Source: Halisarca cf. caerulea (lineage: Eukaryota; Porifera; Demospongiae; Chondrillida; Halisarcidae). From it: DNA of 64,000 nt. The stretch lies in NCBI GenBank assembly GCA_963170055.1, contig CAUJGJ010000002.1, forward strand, positions 76,001 to 140,000. The letters run 5' to 3'. The position numbers and the translations under genes were made by a program. Positions 1 through 36,386 of this stretch are shown here, one piece after another. The notes beneath the pieces were generated by a model, which was not told the origin of the DNA, made no database searches, and saw nothing but the letters and a program-made list of their open reading frames with translations. How positions within the stretch are numbered: position 1 is the first letter of the stretch; each line of letters opens with the position of its first letter.

Positions 1-15938
<15,938 letters not shown>

Positions 15939-16255
15939 TGGAATCACCTGACCTTGGGTCATATTTTCTGTCAACAATTTCTCCAATATAGCTGTATGAT
16001 TCTGTATAAAGCACTATTGATATAATTAATATATCCTTTAATGGCAACAAAATGTTGCTAGTATAAAAAATGTTGTTGTCCCGTAAAGTCCCAAACCTTA
16101 CAACGCTCGGACGGGTGTGGGGTACAGCGCGATTTGAAGGATTCCTTTATTGATTAAAGTCATTCAAGGAAGTTCCAGAGACAATATAAGTAGCTATACA
16201 GATCGTTCAAGCACACAACATTTAGTGAAACAGCGCAAACTGTATCCTTCAAGCG
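15939..16255. other. RALGAPA 3' region and FoxG-like 5' region
   Basis: 317 bp between the RALGAPA stop and the FoxG-like start codon. It is AT-rich near 16010-16080. No AATAAA is visible directly after the RALGAPA stop. A TATA-like hexamer lies at 16185. Confidence 0.6.
16185..16190 (+). promoter_or_regulatory. Possible TATA box of the FoxG-like gene
   Basis: TATAAG lies 66 bp before the ATG. Start-site spacing of about 30 bp would leave a leader near 40 nt. Only position and sequence support it. Confidence 0.3.
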
Positions 16256-17161
16256 ATGAGCATGGTCGTGGTAGACACCACTCAGGATAACTGCCTCGGA
16301 GCCGACTTCAACAAAACTCAGTTGCCGCCAAGTCCTGCTGAGAAAGACAAAGATGTCGAGAGTGGATCTGATAAGAAGGCGCCAGAAGGCAAACCACCTT
16401 ACTCGTATAGCGCTCTTATTATGATGGCCATTCGTCAAAGCCCGCGGAAAATGATGACGCTCAGTCAAATTTACGAATACATTACAGGAAACTTTCCATT
16501 CTACAGAGAAAACAACAACGGATGGCAGAATTCAATAAGACACAATCTTTCGCTAAACAAGTGTTTCGTGAAAATTCCTCGTCCATACAACGATCCTGGT
16601 AAAGGTAATTACTGGACGCTTGACCCAACTAGCGACGAACTATACATTGCTGGAGCTAGCGGAAAGCTAAGGAAGAAGCCTAAAAGACCGATGGACAGAG
16701 CGCGCCTCTTTTACGGCAGCCCTTATTCACCTGTTTCCTACGGAGATCCTTGCTTCAGGCCAATCCATTCCCTCCCAACTTACTCCGGTCTTTTCCCCCC
16801 TCAGCACGGCGGGCTGGCACAGACCGGTGCCCCTCCTCCTCTGCCCCCGCCCCCCTACACCTCCTCCACCAAACAACCAGACTACCTTAGCGGATCCTTC
16901 CTGGACTTTGATCAGAGCTATTCTTCTTATCCAATGTTACCGCTGTCTCCTTTACAAACGGTTCCTTCTTCTAGCTTTGCCAGTTCCCTCCCAGTGAGTG
17001 GACCCAATGGACCAATGTTGAACTACGGGTATCTGGAGAGCAACCAGCCTCCAACATCCCAGCCCCTCCCCCAAACCTGTCTGGCCCCTCCCACTTTACC
17101 TGTTTCATATGGATCACCAAATCCTAGTACTTGTAGTAACTTAAGTCCACTTTCTTGCTGA
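16256..17161 (+). CDS. FOXG: Forkhead transcription factor, FoxG-like
   Basis: A single-exon, 301-residue forkhead protein that should bind DNA in the nucleus. The forkhead domain starts near residue 43 with [18 protein letters not shown] and continues through [20 protein letters not shown], the recognition helix, to [16 protein letters not shown] and the basic tail [30 protein letters not shown] and (A/T)(S/T)GKLR(K/R)(K/R) are the FoxG (BF-1) signature, which separates it from FoxQ2, FoxL and FoxD. The C-terminus is Pro/Ser/Tyr-rich and I recognise no other motif in it. The lack of introns contrasts with its neighbours. The 3' side to 17652 is AT-rich, with ATTAAA-like signals near 17437 and 17453. 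Confidence 0.85.
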   Translation: MSMVVVDTTQDNCLGADFNKTQLPPSPAEKDKDVESGSDKKAPEGKPPYSYSALIMMAIRQSPRKMMTLSQIYEYITGNFPFYRENNNGWQNSIRHNLSLNKCFVKIPRPYNDPGKGNYWTLDPTSDELYIAGASGKLRKKPKRPMDRARLFYGSPYSPVSYGDPCFRPIHSLPTYSGLFPPQHGGLAQTGAPPPLPPPPYTSSTKQPDYLSGSFLDFDQSYSSYPMLPLSPLQTVPSSSFASSLPVSGPNGPMLNYGYLESNQPPTSQPLPQTCLAPPTLPVSYGSPNPSTCSNLSPLSC

Positions 17162-17652
17162 CATTTTATACTGAACTATGTATGTATGTTATATATAATT
17201 TTTAGCATTACAGGTCACTTGTTGTTATTAAGCTGTTTTTTATTTTTTATCTTTTGTGGGTAAAATTTTGTCTGGTGTCTGTAAATTTTGAACTTGTTTG
17301 ATCACTCAATTCAAAATTTAATGTGTAATTAACTTGACATATTTTGATGATGATGATAACGAAAATCATGAAAAGATCGTATGTGCAAAACTTTCCAATT
17401 TGATATGTCTATCTGTAATATAACTATGCACAAAATATTAAAATCAATATAAAAATTAAACTGGATTTAATTATGGCACGGAATTATTGCAAGGCCTTTC
17501 AACCTGCAATTATGATTTTTACAAACAATCAACATAATAAGGTTTACAGCAGTAAGTGGTGTGGTAACAGCAGAGAACTGGTTCTCTCTTGCTAGGCAAA
17601 GTCAAGTAGCAACATTCCTGAACACAGGAGTTTGGATAAATGGAACAGAGAT
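17162..17652. other. Convergent 3' region between FoxG-like gene and TRMT5
   Basis: 491 bp, strongly AT-rich to about 17540. It probably holds the 3' ends of both convergent transcripts. No further gene is seen; the open frame at 17561-17827 on the plus strand is the shadow of the last TRMT5 exon. Confidence 0.6.
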
Positions 17653-19882
17653 TCACAAACAAGACTCGAGCTCGCTTTCTGTATCTTGCTTGGTTCTCTT
17701 TGGAGAAGATGGTTTGGAGCTGTCAGGAGATCTCTTAGCTGGTTGGACACTGTCCAGCTCTTTTTGGGGAGAAGGAATATTCAATGAACAAGTTATGACA
17801 ACAATTCCACATTTCCAACTACAGTGAGCAAGCAGTCAGCAAGTCAGGCCACACCCACTAGCTAATGCCACACCCACCAACTTAATGCACAAGATTATGA
17901 AATGCAACTATTTTTAGCAGCAACAGTCAGTGCCCATACCAAATAGAGATACGATTAGAATTAATTAAGCATGAATGTGAAACCACCCGGTGGAATGCAG
18001 AGATCATGTGAGTTTTACCTTTTTTGGTGGGTGCAAATGCCACATTGTGAGGAAGCTGGAAGCTAACCCTCATCATCAACTTGTTAGGAGCTACGTCCCT
18101 CACTCGATGCACGCTTACAGTGTCTCTAGGAAGTGACGTCCGGAGGGTGTGTTCCACCCGAGATAACACATCCTCAGTGGGTGTGGCTGATTTGGTGAAT
18201 GTATAGCAATGAACAGAGGGCAAGGGGGTGGAGTCCACTAAATGAGGAGGAAGATCCTGCAAAATGCCATTTAATGAATCCAAGAACTCAATAGCACTGG
18301 CAGGCAAGTTCATGATCACATGACTTCCCCTTGACAACAGCAGTGGATCTCTATCAATGAGCTGACAGAATACATCCTTCACAAACTGTCGACCATCTTG
18401 GTTGTATGCAGTCACTAGAGATTGTAGATGATTCAACTTGGCATTCTGGACAAGATACTGGTGGGAGAAGGGGTTAAGGTCATTGGCAAAGACCTTACAT
18501 CCCTTCCTTGCAGCTGGGAGGGCAAAGGGTCCCACACCTGCAAACATGTCAACAACAACCTCATCTCTCTTAAGGAGGGTTGTCAGTCGGTGATGTTCAC
18601 TGTGCAGACGAGAGTTCCAGTAAACTTTGGAGAAGTCAAATTCGAAAATACATCCATTCTCCTTCACCTTAGCTATCATATCATCTTCCCCAGCAAGAAC
18701 CTCCATCTTGAAGAATCGGAAAGAAGAGTCAATGGAGTCCAATTTGTTGACAACCGTTCTAATGTGAGGATGCTTGTCCAGAAGAACTTCCCCTATCAAA
18801 GGAACCACATCATTTGATATTAAAGTGAATTCGAAGGTTAAAACTGACAGCACTTCCTGTTGTATGGCTACAAGAGACAGTTGGAGGGCTACCTGCAGCC
18901 CTGCTTCCCTGACAGGGGACAATTAGCTCAAAACAACAAATCAAACAAAAGTCCCTTTAAAAAATGTTTTGTGTTCTACAAAAGCAGGTATACTACACCC
19001 ATGAGTGGGAGGGAGAGGGGAGGGGGCTAATGTGACGAAGAAACTGGACAAAGTGTATATAATTATGATTCAATAGTGAGAAATGAACCTAATGAAACCA
19101 CATACATACACATCTTGTGACTTAATGATGAGGGAATCAGTACTGAGGCAACCACAAGAGATATCAGGCATCGGTTGTCATGACAACACCTGTATAGGAA
19201 CATACCAATGACTGTCTTGTATTCCAGGATGTCGTCTCGAATGTTGAGATGGGCAATATGGCCGACGGTTTCAAATGCTGTTGGTACTTCTGAGACATTC
19301 GCTGGCAGAACAGACCTCAGTATTGCATTCATTGTAAAGTTTGAGTAAGTGAGAGTGATTTGCTGGGTGGTATGTGATATCCCCTCCTCCTTCATCCACT
19401 GAAGGTCATCTTCTCCAAACAGGTCTTCCTTGGGGTCAGTCTTAGGAGACAGCAAAAGGAGCTTGCTATCCTGTACAAAAAGAGACATTGGAAGTGAACA
19501 AACACATTACAACCAGTCGTCCATGCAGGACGGGAGGAGGGGGGGGGGGGAGGGGTGATACTGCAGGGGTGGACAATCCCTCAACCACATGCTCTCTTGA
19601 AAGAACACTGACAGAGAGTAGTGATGATGTGGCAGGACTTCATACCTTGCCATTGATACGGACATCTATAAACCTCTTGATCCCTGTCTGCTTCAGCAAG
19701 GAGTCTCTAAACCTCCTCGTACACACGGAACACTGTTTAGGAAGCAACTGAAGAGCGGGAACAGTTACATCGTATGCAAAGCACTCCTTTTTGAGCTTCT
19801 TCATTCCTCGCACAGACTCCAATGGAGAGAAACGGTCGCTCATTGTTCTCACAGATGACAGATTGGAAGTCAGTCGCTTCAT
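17653..19882 (-). CDS. TRMT5: tRNA (guanine37-N1)-methyltransferase TRM5
   Basis: Methylates N1 of guanosine 37 next to the tRNA anticodon, using S-adenosylmethionine, which protects the reading frame. Four exons on the minus strand: 19882-19646, 19470-19206, 18792-18019, 17759-17653, giving 460 codons plus stop. Exon 2 carries VGHIAHLNIRDD. Exon 3 carries FEFDFSKVYWNSRLHSEH, the SAM-binding DMFAGVGPFALPAARKG with FANDLNP, and the catalytic-region NLPASAIEFLD. The last exon adds a short lysine-rich tail ending SELESCL, like the basic tail of the human enzyme. The start is the ATG at 19882; an in-frame ATG lies 12 codons later. Divergent from MDH1. Confidence 0.92.
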
Positions 19883-20240
19883 AACTTCAGAGAGGGGATT
19901 CCCCAACACCTGCAGGGCTCACGTGAGCTTGTCTGCCAACCAAGCAAAACACGGCGGCTTGCAAACTCCTATCATGGCTGTATTGAGGCTAGAGTGGTAG
20001 CACGAGAGACCGCCAATCCTTACAAGCAAGTGTCACAAGATACACATGCAAATGATAGACGGTCAACGGGTCATTCAGCATACACTTACCAGTATCTCGT
20101 GACCTGATGATTATGCAAATATTCATTACCCGTTGCGTGAAAACCGCGTGCTCCCGTGTCCGTGTATCACAAGCCAGATCGTGTGCTCCCGTTCGTCACT
20201 AGTACTGTTTGAGAGTGTCTTCCACAGCTTCCTGCTAACT
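19883..20240. promoter_or_regulatory. Divergent promoter region between TRMT5 and MDH1
   Basis: 358 bp between the start codons of two divergent housekeeping genes. It contains a CACGTG near 19920. No TATA box is obvious. Shared promoter use is inferred from geometry only. Confidence 0.55.
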
Positions 20241-21860
20241 ATGGTAAGCTGCTAGGGGCAGAGGTCTGTGGGTATGTGTATGACGTCCTCCCTCCTCTCA
20301 CACAGTCTTCCCCTTTGCGTGTGTGCATCACCGGTGCTGCTGGTCAAATAGCCTACTCTCTTTTATACTCTGTGGCTCGAGGAGACGTGTTCGGCCCAGA
20401 GCAACCCATTTCTCTTTTGTTGCTAGACATCACCCCGATGATGGGGGTCTTGGAAGGTGTTGTCATGGAACTACAGGATTGCGCGCTTCCTCTCCTGAAA
20501 GGTTACTTTCCCGTACATTTGTAGGATGTCACGTGTCGTGTCCTTCTCTCGGGATGAGCGAGCTAGATAACCCCATGTCGTCCTGTATCGAGGCATAGCA
20601 CATGCTTACACGAGCTCTCACTCCCACAATCAAGTGTGGGCTGTTCATATCCTACAGACTTTACATGCACACTCACTAGGACCCCACGTCCATCAATCTC
20701 TCCACCACACTGGGGCCCCACGCCCATCAATCTCTCCACCACACTGGGACCCCACGCCCATCAATCTCTCCACCACACTGGGACCCAAGTCTTGCTAGTG
20801 ACCTCTGTGACAGTGTGTGTTTGAGCAAAGTGCCAAACAATCTTGTCTTGTCCTTCCAGAGGTGGTCCCCACAGATGATGTGGCTACAGCGTTTGCTGGT
20901 ATTGATGTGTGTGTTATGGTGGGTGCCATGCCCAGGCGAGAGGGGATGGAGAGGAAGGACCTTCTGAAGGCAAATGCAAAGATCTTTGAGACTCAAGGCA
21001 AGGCTCTGGATCAGTTTGCCAAGAAAACAGTGAAGGTGGGCTTTTGGTAGAAATCCAAGCAGTAGTAATTTTTTGTTTGAGTTCATGTTTATTGTGTTTA
21101 AATAGGTTCTTGTTGTGGGGAACCCAGCCAACACAAACTGCCTCCTCTGCCAGAAGTCAGCCCCGTCCATCCCAACTGAGAACTTCTCCTGTCTCACTCG
21201 TTTGGACCAGAACAGGGCTCAGGCTCAAATAGCTGCTCGGTTGGGGGTGAAACCACAGGCAGTGCGCAACATCACCATCTGGGGTAACCACTCATCAACA
21301 CAGTTTCCTGATGTGGCCCACGCATATGTGGTTGGGGAGGATGGGCAAAAAACCCCAGTTGGTTCAGCTGTCAAGGATGATGCTTGGCTTCAGGGTGATT
21401 TCATAACTGTGAGTTCTCTTTGCCAATGAAGTAAACAGTGTGTACAGTGAATGAGATGTGGTTGACTGTAGACGGTTCAAAAACGCGGAGCAGCTGTTAT
21501 TGCCAAGAGGAAGCTGTCATCAGCCATGTCTGCTGCAAAGGCAATTGTTGATCATCTGAAGAGCTGGTGGTTTGGCACTCCTGAGGTTAGCTTCCGATCG
21601 GGTCATGTGACCAGATCATGTGACTTCCAAATCACTTTTTGCAGGGAGAGTGGGTGTCCATGGGTGTCTTGTCGGATGGTTCATATGGGATTGAAAAGGG
21701 AGTGGTCTACTCCTTCCCAGTCAAGATCAGCCAGAGTGGATCATGGGAGATTGTGCAAGGGCTGGAGATAAGTGACTTTGCTAGGACCAAAATGGAGGCA
21801 ACGGCCAAGGAGCTTTGTGAGGAGAAAGACACTGCTGTGGCATTCCTCAGTGGGAAGTGA
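20241..21860 (+). CDS. MDH1: Malate dehydrogenase, cytosolic
   Basis: Interconverts malate and oxaloacetate with NAD(H) in the cytosol, for the malate-aspartate shuttle. Exons: 20241-20243 (ATG only), 20306-20501, 20860-21035, 21106-21408, 21472-21585, 21645-21860; 335 residues against 334 in human MDH1. Seen are the NAD-binding [11 protein letters not shown], substrate arginines in [19 protein letters not shown], the Asp/Arg segment [13 protein letters not shown] and the catalytic His in [12 protein letters not shown]. The first exon is just the start codon, spliced at ATG|GTAAGC. No mitochondrial leader or peroxisomal C-terminal tripeptide is present, so it is the cytosolic form. Confidence 0.94.
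20680..20790. repeat. About 32-bp minisatellite in MDH1 intron
   Basis: Three to four copies of CCCATCAATCTCTCCACCAC followed by ACTGGGACCCCACG in intron 20502-20859. Confidence 0.8.
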
Positions 21861-22271
21861 CTAGCACGAGGGAACTTGTAACATTTGAAAACAGATGTTA
21901 GTGCCGTGCGCCGTGATTTAGACTTGCTGTTCAATTATCTTTGAAAACATGCATTTAATAATTATAATATATATGCTATGGTGTGATGTAGCAATCACCT
22001 CCAATCATGCCAGCACTTGACAAAGATAAGCACACCCCTGGAACAAGACAACTTGTTCGAGACTCTCGAGCCTTTCTGGTCACACTAATTGCCAAAGTGT
22101 AACTTATCACTTTGGCTTGCCTTAGGCCAAACTACATGTTCAGAAGTCTCTTTCCAAGCATTGAACAAATCCCACATCACAAGATAATGAGTTTGCAGGC
22201 GTACAACACTAACAGTGATCATCCAATAATGTGTATTAATATACCAATGTACAAATACAACAATCAATCAA
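21861..22271. other. Convergent 3' region between MDH1 and MCCC2
   Basis: 410 bp with no gene, repeat array or canonical AATAAA seen on either strand. It is AT-rich near 21950-21975. Confidence 0.6.
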
Positions 22272-24056
22272 TTACATTCGGAAAACCCCAAACTTCGTCT
22301 CAGGAACAGGTTTGTTGAGTGAGGCAGAGATGCACATGGACAGGACCTTGCGTGTGTCCACGGGATCAATAACACCGTCATCCCATAGACGAGCACTGGA
22401 GTAGTAGGCGTGGCCCTCATGCTCATATTTCTCAATTATTGGTTGTTTCATCTTTTGAATCATTTCCTCTGTCACTTCCTGCCCGGCCTTCTTCATCTTC
22501 AACACTTGTAGGTCTGTCATAACTCCTGCTGCTTGCTCCCCGCCCATCACTGATATGCGTGCATTAGGCCACATAAACAGGAAACGAGGACTGTAGGCCC
22601 GCCCACACATCCCATAGTTTCCTGCCCCAAAACTTCCTCCAATGATAACAGTAAACTTTGGTACTTGAGCACATGCCACAGCAGTCACCATCTTGGCCCC
22701 ATTCTTCGCGATGCCTCCATGTTCTGCCTCCTTCCCAACCACAAATCCTGTGGTGTTCTGAAGGAAGATCAGAGGGATCTTCCGCTGACAGCACAGCTCA
22801 ATGAAGTGAGTTGCCTTCAAAGCAGACTCAGAGTTTAGGATGCCATTGTTGGCCACAATGCCAATGGGGTAACCATGGAGACGGGCAAATCCTGTGACGA
22901 GAGGTACACCATAGAGCTGCTTGAACTCAGTGAACCTGCTGCCATCCACCAGTCTCCCGATCACCTCATGCACATCGTACGGCTTCCTGGCATTGGCCTG
23001 GATGATCCCATAGATGTCCTCCGGCGGATAGAGGGGGTCCTCCGGTGGTAGGACTGTGGTCTCTATGTGTTTGCGGTAGTTGAGGTTGCTGACAATCTGT
23101 CTGCTGATGTGAAGGGCGTGGTCATCATTGATGGCATAGTGGTCTGCCACACCCGATATCCGGCAATGTACATCTGCTCCACCCAAATCTTCGGCAGTGA
23201 TGACTTCATTGGTAGCTGCTCGCACAAGAGGAGGACCTGCGAGGAAGATAGTCCCTTGCTGTTTGACAATGACACTCTCGTCTGCCATTGCCGGTACATA
23301 CGCACCACCAGCTGTACACGATCCCATGACAACTGCAATTTGGGGAATCCCCATCGACGACATTGTGGCCTGGTTGTAGAAGATCCTTCCAAAGTGGTCT
23401 CTGTCGGGAAATACATTGTCCTGAAGGGCCAGCATGGCTCCTCCAGAATCTACAAGATAGATACATGGCAAGTGGTTCTCTTTGGCTATCTCTTGTGCTC
23501 GGACATGTTTCTTTACAGTGATTGGGTAGTAAGTACCACCTTTGACAGTTGCGTCGTTAGCAATCACCATGCACTCTGTACCCGCCACACGACCAATCCC
23601 GGTGAGAATACCAGCTGCAGGGATGACCTCTTCCTTGTACATCTCGTGGCCAGCAAGCTGAGACAACTCCAGGAAAGGAGAGCCAGGGTCGAGGAGATTT
23701 GTGATGCGGTCACGGACAAGAAGCTTGTTCCTCGAGACGTGCCTCTGACGGTCTACCTCACTTCCACCTTGCTCGATTCGTGACACGGTTCTCTTCAAGT
23801 CCTCCACGGATGCTTTCATACTGGCAATGTTTGCTTTTACTTCTTCTGTCATCTCCAAAGGAGTACCAATGCGTTGAGATGAGCCTTCATCGTGGTATAA
23901 TCGCGAGGACCACATTGACTTTGACTCACACGACCTGAAGATCCTTCCTGCATTGCGGCCAAGGCGGAAAACTCTGCAGGCGGCCATATTTCTAGTAATA
24001 GCATTCATAGCTCTGGGCGTTCTGGTCGGTCTCGCTGTACGACCACAAGATGACAT
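22272..24056 (-). CDS. MCCC2: Methylcrotonoyl-CoA carboxylase beta chain, mitochondrial
   Basis: Carboxyltransferase subunit that moves CO2 from biotin on the alpha chain to 3-methylcrotonyl-CoA in leucine breakdown, in the mitochondrial matrix. A single exon of up to 594 residues; human MCCC2 has 563. Seen are [95 protein letters not shown] and [15 protein letters not shown], ending in KFGVFRM as in human. This separates it from PCCB. The N-terminus is arginine-rich and suits mitochondrial import. In-frame ATGs at 24008 and 23987 are alternative starts. Intronless among intron-rich neighbours; divergent from INO80. Confidence 0.93.
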   Translation of the reverse strand: MSSCGRTARPTRTPRAMNAITRNMAACRVFRLGRNAGRIFRSCESKSMWSSRLYHDEGSSQRIGTPLEMTEEVKANIASMKASVEDLKRTVSRIEQGGSEVDRQRHVSRNKLLVRDRITNLLDPGSPFLELSQLAGHEMYKEEVIPAAGILTGIGRVAGTECMVIANDATVKGGTYYPITVKKHVRAQEIAKENHLPCIYLVDSGGAMLALQDNVFPDRDHFGRIFYNQATMSSMGIPQIAVVMGSCTAGGAYVPAMADESVIVKQQGTIFLAGPPLVRAATNEVITAEDLGGADVHCRISGVADHYAINDDHALHISRQIVSNLNYRKHIETTVLPPEDPLYPPEDIYGIIQANARKPYDVHEVIGRLVDGSRFTEFKQLYGVPLVTGFARLHGYPIGIVANNGILNSESALKATHFIELCCQRKIPLIFLQNTTGFVVGKEAEHGGIAKNGAKMVTAVACAQVPKFTVIIGGSFGAGNYGMCGRAYSPRFLFMWPNARISVMGGEQAAGVMTDLQVLKMKKAGQEVTEEMIQKMKQPIIEKYEHEGHAYYSSARLWDDGVIDPVDTRKVLSMCISASLNKPVPETKFGVFRM

Positions 24057-24491
24057 TCATGGAAGAGATTGTTTTCCGGAGTGTTATCCGGCGTCTTCCT
24101 CGTCCTGGAACTGATCCTGTGACCAATGGAGTCCAAGCCGGCAGGCGGCCAAGATGACATTGGGGCTTATAATGACCTTACAAACGCAAAACAACACAGG
24201 CAGGGCTTAAACCATCTGAATCTATCAGATTTGAAAATCAGGCGAAATCCCCCCTTTGATTTCGACTTGTATGTTCATAGAGCATTCCCAGCCTCTTGCC
24301 TTTGACGTTTCTTATGAATGGAAAGGGAGTAATCTAAAATAAAGGTCGCGTTTGGTGAAAAATTCCCGCCATTCGCGTGAGTGGATCGTAACCTCAGATT
24401 CAGTTTGTGGACGGTTCGTATCGACCATCTGGGCATAAACCCCTTCGTTACCGGATTGGAATTGGGTATTTGCTGAGATTTATTACCAACG
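24057..24491. promoter_or_regulatory. Divergent promoter region between MCCC2 and INO80
   Basis: 435 bp between divergent start codons. One CCAAT box is visible near 24123. No TATA box stands out. Confidence 0.5.
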
Positions 24492-33350
<8,859 letters not shown>

Positions 33351-33385
33351 TAAAATGAAAATGGGAATGGGAATATCGTCGAAAT

Positions 33386-36300
33386 ATGTCCGACCAAGGA
33401 GGAGGCAATCCCGATCAGAGATACCACTGTGCCAACTGCTGCCGGGACATTACTTTGAGGCTGAAGTGCTCAGAGTGTTTGAGTACAGACCTGTGTCTCG
33501 AGGTAAGAATAACTGACGGATAAGACTTTGAATTGTACGATCTTGAGATTGCCCCCCCCCCCCCTAGTGTTTCTCGAGGGGGACGGAGATTGGGGAGCAT
33601 CGAAGGACTCATAACTACCAAGTGATAGTGAGTTCTTTCGTCGTTGCTCCAACCTTCACGATGTAATAACATGGGCGTATCGTATCTCAGGACGACGGTA
33701 GCTTTTCTCTGCTCACCGACGAGTGGGGAGCAATAGAGGAAGTGTTACTTCTGGATGCTGTGGAACAAGAAGGGTTAGGCAACTGGTAGGTACGCGTACG
33801 CGTGGTTTGTTGCTGTAGTGAAGAACCTTTGCATGTGGCGTACAGGGAGGACGTGGGTAGGCATGTTACGACCAAGTCCACTAAAGAGATCAAAGACTAC
33901 TACAACGACATGTATGTGAACAGTGTCATCGGAGAAGGGTCTATCAGAGCCAACCCTCATCAGAGCCATCTTGAAAGGCATGGGGGGCGTGGTGAGTAAC
34001 AAAAAGAGATCCATCTATCTTATGCTCTTGTTATGCTCTCATTTGTTGTGTGCTTTGTTTCTTGATGTGTGTAGTTGCTCCTAAGCCCCCCGAACATCCA
34101 CCAGTACAAATAGACCAGTCGGAACAAAGTGAATTAGGGTATCTCCCCAAAAGGGATGATTTTGAGCAGGAATTCTTACAAAACAGTGAAAAGATGATAT
34201 GTAATTTGACAGTTCTTTCAAATGAAGACCAAACAATCACAGGTTTGTGTGTAGTGTGCGTACTTGTGGTAGTGTGTGTAGTGTGCGTGCTTGTGGTAGT
34301 GTGTGTAGTGTGTGTGCTTGTGGTAGTGTGTGTAGTGTGTGTGCTTGTGGTAGTGTGTGTAGTGTGTGTGCTTGTGGTAGTGTGTGTAGTGTGCGTGCTT
34401 GTGGTAGTGTGTGTAGTGTGTGTGCTTGTGGTAGTGTGTGTAGCATGTGTGCTTGTGGTAGTGTGTGTAGTGTGTGTGCTTGTGGTAGTGTGTGTAGTGT
34501 GTGTGCTTGTGGTAGTGTGTGTAGCATGTGTGCTTGTGGTAGTGTGTGTAGTGTGTGTGCTTGTGGTAGTGTGTGTAGTGTGTGTGCTTGTGGTAGTGTG
34601 TGTAGTGTGTGTGCTTGTGGTAGTGTGTGTAGTGTGTGTGCTTGTGGTAGTGTGTGTAGTGTGTGTGCTTGTGGTAGTGTGTGTAGTGTGTATGCTTGTG
34701 GTAGTGTGTGTAGTATATGTGCTTGTGGTAGTGTGTGTAGTGTGTGTGCTTGTGGTAGTGTGTGTAGCGTGTGTGCTTGTGGTACAGGCCCGTAGCAAGC
34801 TTCAAAAAACTGGTCTGGCCATTTAATTATCACTGATGACATCATAAAATTCATTCGTACCTTTCTATGAATAATTTACCCAGGTCACATGCAACTAGAG
34901 TATAATTATTCAAAATGGTCAGCATTCTTCAGCTTGCATCTGTAGCGCCAGCACTTTGGTGCAAAACCTTTCAAATCATGATATTTAAAGTTTATTTTCT
35001 GCCATTGAAGGTCCAATTCACTAGGAAGAGAAACAATAGGTAGAGTAACCTAAGGTAAAATGACCATTTTGCCATACCGTACTTGTTCCAATTAGCGCGC
35101 CTCTCTAATGATGGCCCCCCTTTGACTCAAAGATAATATTTTTCGTTCTAAAGAAGACCCTCCCAGACAAGGAATTTATTTTTTGGGGGCACTTAGTAAT
35201 TGGAATCCTCCTGACGGTGAACTGCAGTAACGGCATACAAGTGGTGGGTGTTGGCTAAATCCCTGTCACAATCGAACATCTCTTCATTTCAAGGCTCCCA
35301 TCTGTCTTTGTGGACCATAATAACCGTGCAAAACATAATCTACCTCCCACATGTGGACTCGACTAGTCTTGTACCCAGACCCACTTCCGGCCTAATAAAA
35401 TGGCGGGCGGAAGTGGGTCTGGGTACGAGACTAGGACTCTACGGGCCGCCATTTGATATTGATCGAAAATCATTCTAATTACTAAGCGCCCTTCTAATGA
35501 TGGCGCCCAGTTGAAGTATTTGTATTTTTCTCCTCTCTAAAGAAGCACCCCCTGCTCCAGTATTTTATTTTTTGGGGGTGCGGTAATTGGAAGAAATACA
35601 GTATCTGCTGGTTTTTCACCAATATTGCCTTTGTTTCAAAGTTTTAAGGCTTGTGGTTGGTCAAAAAAAACAGTAGGGCCATGGCCCTATTGGCCCTGGT
35701 GGCTCCTACGGCCCTGTGGTAGTGTGTGTAGTGTGTGTGCTTGTGGTAGTGTGTGATCATATGTAAGTTGCAATGTGTGACGTGTTTGTTGTGTACCAAC
35801 AGCTCTTAAGTTGGCTCACATTGATATGTTCAATAAGAAGTTAAAAGAGAGACAACATCGAAAAGAGTGAGTACTGTAGATTCATCACATACTTTAGAGT
35901 TGTTTAGCTGTTGTGTGTCCTGTGGTGTGTCCTGTGGTTTAGCTGATGTCCATGTCTTGTAGTGTGGCAAGGTTCAATGGTCTTCTTGGAACCAAACAAA
36001 GACATAGTGAGTTTTTCTTCCTCTCCCTTTGACCTTGCTGTTACTGTCATCCCAACCCGCATGCAGTCCACCGCAAGAAGTACAGAGATGAGAGGTGAGT
36101 GCTAGTCTGTGCTGCACTCTTCATGACTGGATCACTGACTTATCTCTACTCCGTGTACAGGGAACTAAGGAGCAAATTCAAACCATTTCTACGGCTGATG
36201 TCAAATAGTGACTTTGATGAACTCATGTCCTCACTTAAACGTATGCCCATAGCTTGATTGATTTCCTGTAATGTATATGTGTGTGTAGTACTTTGTGTTT

Positions 36301-36386
36301 TTGTAGGAGAAAAGGAGCTGAAGAAATCCATAGCTGAGTTACAAGCCTGCAGAGAAAAGGGAAAGACAAAACTAGATGATACCTAG
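33386..36386 (+). CDS. TADA2B: Transcriptional adapter 2-beta-like (ADA2), SWIRM region absent
   Basis: Adapter of the SAGA-type histone acetyltransferase module, linking GCN5 to nucleosomes. Exons: 33386-33502, 33568-33627, 33691-33785, 33846-33991, 34075-34242, 35803-35866, 35963-36006, 36067-36094, 36161-36240, 36307-36386; 293 residues, all phases consistent. It has a ZZ zinc finger (YHCANCCRDITLRLKCSEC and TEIGEHRRTHNYQV), a SANT domain (EEVLLLDAVEQEGLGNWEDV) and the ADA2 block LGYLPKRDDFEQEF plus IDMFNKKLKERQHRKDVARF. Human TADA2B (420 residues) goes on to a SWIRM domain. Here the frame stops after KGKTKLDDT, and I found no SWIRM exon before the next gene. The start lies 35 bp after the INO80 stop. 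The 1.56-kb fifth intron holds nested insertions. Confidence 0.85.
34243..34784 (+). repeat. 24-bp minisatellite in TADA2B intron 5
   Basis: About 22 copies of GTGTGTAGTGTGTGTGCTTG followed by TGGTA. The array resumes at 35717-35750, so the intervening 932 bp were inserted into it. Confidence 0.85.
35075..35603. mobile_element. 529-bp inverted-repeat element nested in the 932-bp element
   Basis: Ends TACCGTACTTGTTCCAATTA and, inverted, TACTGTATTTCTTCCAATTA, 17 of 20 identical. Inside, two direct copies of about 115 bp (35089-35206 and 35476-35592) share CTAATGATGGC and TTTATTTTTTGGGGG. No coding capacity was found. Confidence 0.6.
35363..35434. mobile_element. 72-bp hairpin repeat, innermost insertion
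   Basis: Near-perfect palindrome: arms of about 30 bp (35363-35392 and 35405-35434) differ at about two positions around an AT-rich loop. Its right 41 bp are identical to 1247-1287. It resembles a foldback or MITE element. Confidence 0.7.

Larger units (their letters stand above)
34785..35716. mobile_element. 932-bp terminal-inverted-repeat element, hAT-like
   Basis: Begins CAGGCCCGTAG and ends CTACGGCCCTG, an imperfect inverted repeat. Minisatellite copies flank both ends, with TGGTA at each border (up to 7 bp shared if the ends are shifted). It is non-coding, so a non-autonomous element is likely. The hAT assignment rests on the terminal sequence only. Confidence 0.65.

Noticed and set aside
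17927..18018. Read-through of TRMT5 exon 3 to a stop at 17927
   Set aside because: A donor at 18018 joins in phase to an exon (17759-17653) encoding a lysine-rich tail like that of the human enzyme, so splicing is the better model.
18428..18817. Plus-strand frame of 129 codons opposite TRMT5
   Set aside because: Antisense shadow of the TRMT5 catalytic exon; no homology or splice context.
23067..23783. Plus-strand frame of 238 codons opposite MCCC2
   Set aside because: Antisense shadow of a strongly conserved coding exon.
34050..34854. Long CVVCVLVV- and HTLPQA-repeat frames on both strands
   Set aside because: They translate the 24-bp minisatellite in TADA2B intron 5. Only the first about 64 codons on the plus strand belong to a real exon.
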